Assembly (NCBI GenBank): GCA_964496245.1
Contig: CAZBZG010000201.1
Span: forward strand, 1-8,890
Source of the DNA: CAZBZG01 sp964496245
Lineage (GTDB): Bacteria > Planctomycetota > SZUA-567
Reading direction: 5' to 3'
DNA length: 8,890 nt
Shown: positions 5,915 to 8,890 of the stretch, piece by piece
How the letters are laid out: every line of letters starts with the position of its first letter
How positions within the stretch are numbered: the stretch's first letter is position 1
Program-made: the position numbers and the translations under genes
Notes under the pieces: generated by a model
What the model saw: only the letters and a program-made list of their open reading frames with translations
Told to the model about the DNA's origin: nothing
The model's database searches: none

Positions 5915-7438
5915 ATGGATTACCGCAGGCACATTCGACTGGTGGGATTCGCGGTCCTCGTGCAGGGCCTGTTCCACCTGCGGAACATCTTGCTCCTGCC
6001 CATTTTGACCCGCTGCCTCGGTCCGGCCTCGTATGGCGTGTGGGGCAAGATCCACGCCTTCACAAATGTGCTTGTCCCGGTCATGGCGCTTGGCGTGCTG
6101 GAAGGCATGCGCCGTTTTCTCCCCGCGGCAGAACGGAATGAGCGGCGGGTGCTCTTCGCAGGCGCGGCCGCGACATTGACGGCGGGCGGTGCCGTGGTCC
6201 TGGGCGTGCTGGCGACGTCCGCGCCCTGGCTTGCGCGGGTCATGGATCTGACGGCCGACGGTGACTATCTCTCCCGCTCGGTGTTCGTGGGCATCGGCTT
6301 CATGCTGATCTTCAAGGGGCTCGGCCAGCTGTGCGTGGACTTCTACCGGCACAGCGACCGGCCCCTGGCTTACGGCCTGGCCACGGCGGGGCAGGTGGGG
6401 TTGGTGGTGGCTGTGGCCCTGGCCGGGTGGCGCTTCCTGGGGGCCACCCAGTGGACCCCCATTGCGGCTTGGGGAATCGGTCCCTTGCTCGTGGTCGCGG
6501 TCTGTCTCGCGCACATTCTCTGGGATGGATCGCCGTCACAAGGGGCTCCTGTGGAGGCCGGACCGTCACGGGCCGCGGCCACGGGGCGCATGGTCCGCTT
6601 CGGTGTGCCCTTGACGGTGACGCCGCTGCTCGTCTGGTGCATGCATTCGGCCGACCGGTACATGATCGGCTGGTTGCGATCCGACCTGGGCAACGAAGCA
6701 GTCGGCATTTACACGGCAAACTACGCGCTTGGGGGACTGGTGGCCCTGGTGTTCAGCCCGCTCTGGGCGTTCTATATGCCGGCGGTGACGCGGCTTTGGG
6801 ACAGCGGCGAATGGGATCAGGCGCGCCATCTCACGGCACAGACGACCAAGTACGGCCTCGTTCTCATGGTGCCGGTGATTCTGGCCGCGCCCGTGCTCGG
6901 CGACGCCGGCATTCGCCTCGTGACAGGCGATGCCGCCTTCCGCGCGCAGACCGTTGTCCTGTTCTTTGTCATGGTCGGATATGCTCTGCACATGCTCGGC
7001 AACCTGGCACGCGTGCCCCTGCAGCTGGCGCTGAGCACCGGGCTGGTGCTGCGTAACAGCTTGCTGGCCGCGGCCATCAACTTGGCCCTCAACGGCCTGC
7101 TCATCCCCCGTGAAGATGCGTGGGGCGGGCTGACTGGGGCGGCCCTGGCCACAGCATTGGGTTTTGGCGCCTATGTAGCGCTGAACCGATACAGCCAGAA
7201 ACCGGATTGCCACCTGCCCCTCGGGGGAGGCCGGGCTGTATTGATTCTCGTCTGCGGCGCGATCAGCGCCGGCGTCGTTCGTCTTCAGACCAGCGCCGGG
7301 GCCAGCCTCTGGATCGCGCTTGTGGTCGGCGGCGCCATGTACGTCCTGCTGCTGCTGGGCCTGCGGGTGGTACGCGTCAAGGAGGTGCGCGCTGTTTGGG
7401 GCACGGTTGCGGAGGTGCTTGGGTGCCACCGCCGGTGA
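5915..7438 (+). CDS. Wzx-like oligosaccharide flippase / polysaccharide biosynthesis membrane protein
   Basis: This 507-residue polytopic inner-membrane protein resembles the Wzx/MOP exporter superfamily, whose members flip lipid-linked oligosaccharides across the cytoplasmic membrane for O-antigen, capsule or exopolysaccharide. The N-terminus is typical: a hydrophobic first helix, then LLLPILTRCLGPASYGVWGKI. Many hydrophobic segments follow in two lobes, probably 12-14 in total. The second lobe opens with a basic patch, RMVRFGVPLTVTPLL, then ADRYMIGWL and GIYTANYALGGL, a pattern repeated across the family. The start at 5915 is preferred because AGGGG lies about 10 nt upstream and the promoter excludes the earliest starts. 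No glycosyltransferase or polymerase gene accompanies it, so the substrate is unknown. It is divergent from serC and followed by a hairpin, suggesting a single-gene unit. Confidence 0.88.
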   Translation: MDYRRHIRLVGFAVLVQGLFHLRNILLLPILTRCLGPASYGVWGKIHAFTNVLVPVMALGVLEGMRRFLPAAERNERRVLFAGAAATLTAGGAVVLGVLATSAPWLARVMDLTADGDYLSRSVFVGIGFMLIFKGLGQLCVDFYRHSDRPLAYGLATAGQVGLVVAVALAGWRFLGATQWTPIAAWGIGPLLVVAVCLAHILWDGSPSQGAPVEAGPSRAAATGRMVRFGVPLTVTPLLVWCMHSADRYMIGWLRSDLGNEAVGIYTANYALGGLVALVFSPLWAFYMPAVTRLWDSGEWDQARHLTAQTTKYGLVLMVPVILAAPVLGDAGIRLVTGDAAFRAQTVVLFFVMVGYALHMLGNLARVPLQLALSTGLVLRNSLLAAAINLALNGLLIPREDAWGGLTGAALATALGFGAYVALNRYSQKPDCHLPLGGGRAVLILVCGAISAGVVRLQTSAGASLWIALVVGGAMYVLLLLGLRVVRVKEVRAVWGTVAEVLGCHRR

Positions 7439-7440
7439 CG

Positions 7441-7467
7441 CGGTCTGCGCTCCGCTGGCGCGGACCG
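7441..7467 (+). terminator. Candidate hairpin terminator after the flippase gene
   Basis: Two bases after the flippase stop, CGGTCTGCGC and GCGCGGACCG form a 10-bp stem (one G-U pair) around a 7-nt loop. No U-run follows; only short T triplets occur further on (GGATTTCGCTTTG). The position right after the stop favours a transcript-end role, but termination is not proven. Confidence 0.45.
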
Positions 7468-7515
7468 GGTGCAGCCCGGATTTCGCTTTGCGGCGCTGGC
7501 GGATCCGCAGGAGCC

Positions 7516-7545
7516 TTGCGCCCGGCCGGGCGCGTGTGGTATCGT
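7516..7545 (+). promoter_or_regulatory. Candidate trpF promoter overlapped by a palindromic operator-like site
   Basis: TTGCGC (7516-7521) and TATCGT (7540-7545, four of six) are spaced by 18 nt, with a start expected near 7552, just ahead of the trpF ribosome binding site GGGAGG (7556-7561). A perfect 16-bp palindrome, GCGCCCGGCCGGGCGC (7518-7533), covers the end of the -35 box and much of the spacer, where a repressor could block polymerase. In such GC-rich DNA a palindrome may arise by chance. Confidence 0.4.
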
Positions 7546-7567
7546 GGAGATCCATGGGAGGCCTGTG

Positions 7568-8221
7568 ATGCCGTATGCCTGTGGCGTCAAGCTCTGCGGG
7601 CTGAAGACACCCGAGGAGGTCGACCTGGCGGTGGCGTTGGGTGTACAGGCTGTCGGGTTCGTCCTGAGTGAGAGCCCGCGTCAAGTGACCGCACGTGCGG
7701 CGTGCGCGCTCGGGGCACGCGTGCCCGAAGGGGTACGCACGCACGCGGTCTTCGGCCCGGAAGCTCCGGCGCGCGTGCGTGCCTGGTTGGCGGAAACGGG
7801 CCTGGACGTGGCCCAGGTCACCGCGTCCGAGGAGGACGAGGCCTATTGGGAGGCGCTCGCCGGCGTGCCCGTGATCCGTGGATTCCGCGTGCGCGGCCGC
7901 GAGACGCTCGACCTTCTGCAGGCCGTGCAGGGCGAGGAGTTCTTGCTCGATGCGTATGTGCCGGGCCAGGCGGGGGGAACGGGCACCTGCTTCGATTGGG
8001 ATCTCGCGCGCGAGGCGCGTCATCTCGGCAGAATGATTCTCGCAGGGGGCCTGACGCCGGAGAACGTGGGCGAGGCCATCCGCACCGCGCGCCCGCACAT
8101 GGTCGACGTCTCCGGAGGGATCGAACGACAGCGCGGCCGCAAGGATCCCGCGCGGATGCGGGCCTTTGTGGAAGCCGCCACCGCTGCGGTCGACGCCCTG
8201 GCTGACCTGGATGAGGGGTAG
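7568..8221 (+). CDS. trpF: Phosphoribosylanthranilate isomerase TrpF, divergent
   Basis: TrpF catalyses the Amadori rearrangement of N-(5'-phosphoribosyl)anthranilate to CdRP in tryptophan synthesis, on a (beta/alpha)8 barrel. The 217-residue product has the catalytic cysteine in VKLCGL (C10), GFVLSESPRQV (30-40) with the phosphate-site arginine, and the general-acid aspartate in LLDAY (D128). Next comes GGTGTCFDWDLA (136-147), then the C-terminal phosphate loops LAGGLTPENVGEAI and VDVSGGIE. The start at 7568 has GGGAGG 6 nt upstream. One oddity is that the usual VQLHG motif reads AQVTA here (82-86), so the family histidine is replaced by threonine, and the usual VDVSSG has Gly for the second Ser. 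The key acid/base pair is kept, so activity is likely, though a shifted substrate range is possible. No other trp gene adjoins it. Confidence 0.9.
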   Translation: MPYACGVKLCGLKTPEEVDLAVALGVQAVGFVLSESPRQVTARAACALGARVPEGVRTHAVFGPEAPARVRAWLAETGLDVAQVTASEEDEAYWEALAGVPVIRGFRVRGRETLDLLQAVQGEEFLLDAYVPGQAGGTGTCFDWDLAREARHLGRMILAGGLTPENVGEAIRTARPHMVDVSGGIERQRGRKDPARMRAFVEAATAAVDALADLDEG

Positions 8222-8248
8222 ACGGCTCGGGGATGCCAACGCGCCTGC

Positions 8249-8265
8249 GCGGCCCTCCGGGCCGC
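8249..8265 (+). terminator. Small hairpin downstream of trpF
   Basis: GCGGCCC and GGGCCGC form a perfect 7-bp stem with a TCC loop, 28 nt after the trpF stop. There is no U-run. It is a possible weak terminator in the 173-nt gap before the next gene. Confidence 0.3.
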
Positions 8266-8292
8266 TCGCGGTGGCGGAGGATGGAAAAGGGG

Positions 8293-8321
8293 TTGCGCGG
8301 TGCCGTAACATGGAGTAGGCT
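8293..8321 (+). promoter_or_regulatory. Weak candidate promoter for the right-edge gene
   Basis: TTGCGC (8293-8298) and TAGGCT (8316-8321) are spaced by 17 nt, each matching only three consensus bases. The placement, about 70 nt before a well-positioned ribosome binding site, is the main argument for it. Confidence 0.25.
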
Positions 8322-8394
8322 GACCAACAGCGCGCGCCCAAGGAGAGGGCGTTCTCGATCGCCCGGGGGCGGTTCAGCCATGGAGGGCTGGGCC

Positions 8395-8890
8395 ATGAAC
8401 GGCCTGTTTGCTGCTTTCCGCGTATCCATGGATCCGGCCGTAGGGATTGCGGGCGGGCCTCCCATTTCCTCCCACAGCAGTGCCCACGCGCGAGACACGG
8501 CATCGAACGCCCCCCAGGGGGCCGATCGAGGGCGATCTCCTTTTTCCCGGGGGCACGCGCACGCGTCTCCTTCAGCGGGAAGGGCAGAATCCGGTCCCGG
8601 CCCCAGCGGCACGGCCTACGGCATGCCTTCGCAGGTCCTGCGCATCCGCGGCCAAGCGCTTGCCCTCCGCCCTCTCTTGCGGTACGGGCGCCTTCAGCCG
8701 GGCGGGGAGCAGCAGGAGGCGCCACCCGGCCCATCGGATCGGACCCGTATCGATGGACAAGCCACTGCGCGTCCTGTGTCACCCGACGGTGACGAGGCTC
8801 CCTCCGAAGGGCGCCAGCCATCCGAAGCGTCGGACGCTGATGCCGCATCCGAGAAGTCCGCGGAACGCCCGACAGAGGCGACCCGTCCAC
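8395..8890 (+). CDS. N-terminus of an unrecognised protein with a long disordered region, runs off right edge
   Basis: The reading frame beginning at ATG 8395 stays open for 165 codons to the window edge. GGAGGG lies 7 nt upstream, an excellent ribosome binding site; an in-frame ATG at 8380 lacks one. The first residues MNGLFAAFRV are mildly hydrophobic but do not form a convincing signal peptide. Most of the rest is low-complexity: His/Ser/Gly/Pro-rich to about residue 80, a short ordered-looking stretch QVLRIRGQALALRPLLRYG (80-98), then a Glu/Ser/Ala/Pro-rich acidic stretch to the edge. Such leaders occur before the folded domain of flagellar hook-length (FliK) and SprA-type putative metalloprotease proteins, but nothing here decides it. 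Third-position GC is weaker in the first 50 codons than in neighbouring genes, so the true start may lie further on. No function is assigned. Confidence 0.5.
   Translation, partial: MNGLFAAFRVSMDPAVGIAGGPPISSHSSAHARDTASNAPQGADRGRSPFSRGHAHASPSAGRAESGPGPSGTAYGMPSQVLRIRGQALALRPLLRYGRLQPGGEQQEAPPGPSDRTRIDGQATARPVSPDGDEAPSEGRQPSEASDADAASEKSAERPTEATRP

Noticed and set aside
5676..6008. 110-codon plus-strand frame overlapping the serC start and flippase start
   Set aside because: It spans both divergent promoters and overlaps the flippase gene out of frame; the Cys/Ser-rich product looks random.
4373..6514. 713-codon minus-strand frame overlapping serC in another frame and the flippase gene
   Set aside because: serC in the neighbouring frame is unmistakable, and this product is Arg/His-rich with no family resemblance.
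6566..8890. 774-codon open frame on the minus strand across the flippase, trpF and right-edge region
   Set aside because: It overlaps two convincing plus-strand genes, its product is Arg/Pro/Gln/His-rich without any family motif, and long antisense frames are expected in GC-rich coding DNA.

Overview
The window is a GC-rich stretch of bacterial chromosome that carries conserved housekeeping genes rather than an obvious mobile or defence island. A Gram-negative-type bacterium is likely because there is a type II secretion/type IV pilus assembly ATPase and an oligosaccharide flippase. The phylum cannot be fixed from sequence reading alone. The mix of high GC and a GAF-fused PilB/GspE ATPase would fit a PVC-group or delta-proteobacterial lineage, but this is only a guess. 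I saw no tRNA, insertion sequence, CRISPR array or integrase.

Left part (1-2013). The 5' end of dnaX (DNA polymerase III gamma/tau) runs leftward off the edge. Just upstream of it, on the same strand and absent from any protein-coding view, lies a small bacterial SRP RNA (ffs, about 920-1041). It has a canonical helix-8 motif capped by a GGAA loop, and a near-ideal sigma70-type promoter precedes it. Divergent from this pair are tadA (tRNA adenosine deaminase) and a small unrecognised gene that probably share a transcript. The association of tadA, SRP RNA and dnaX is known from other bacteria, for example Bacillus subtilis, although there the genes are co-oriented.

Centre (2053-4577). A gene with its own strong promoter encodes a 792-residue fusion of a GAF sensor domain, an MshEN-type domain and a PilB/GspE traffic ATPase with tetracysteine zinc motif. 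No other pilus or secretion gene is visible. It ends at a strong hairpin shared with the convergent serC gene.

Right part (4609-8890). serC (phosphoserine aminotransferase, leftward) and a Wzx-like membrane flippase (rightward) are divergent, and their promoters lie back to back. Next comes trpF (phosphoribosylanthranilate isomerase), outside any trp operon, with a candidate promoter overlapped by a 16-bp perfect palindrome. The window ends in the start of an open reading frame that encodes a Pro/Ser/Ala/Glu-rich, probably disordered segment and runs off the edge.

The genes do not form one pathway: each of the main units appears to have its own promoter. The most noteworthy items are the hidden SRP RNA with a competing downstream hairpin, the double-sensor ATPase, and a TrpF that has lost a usually conserved histidine motif.
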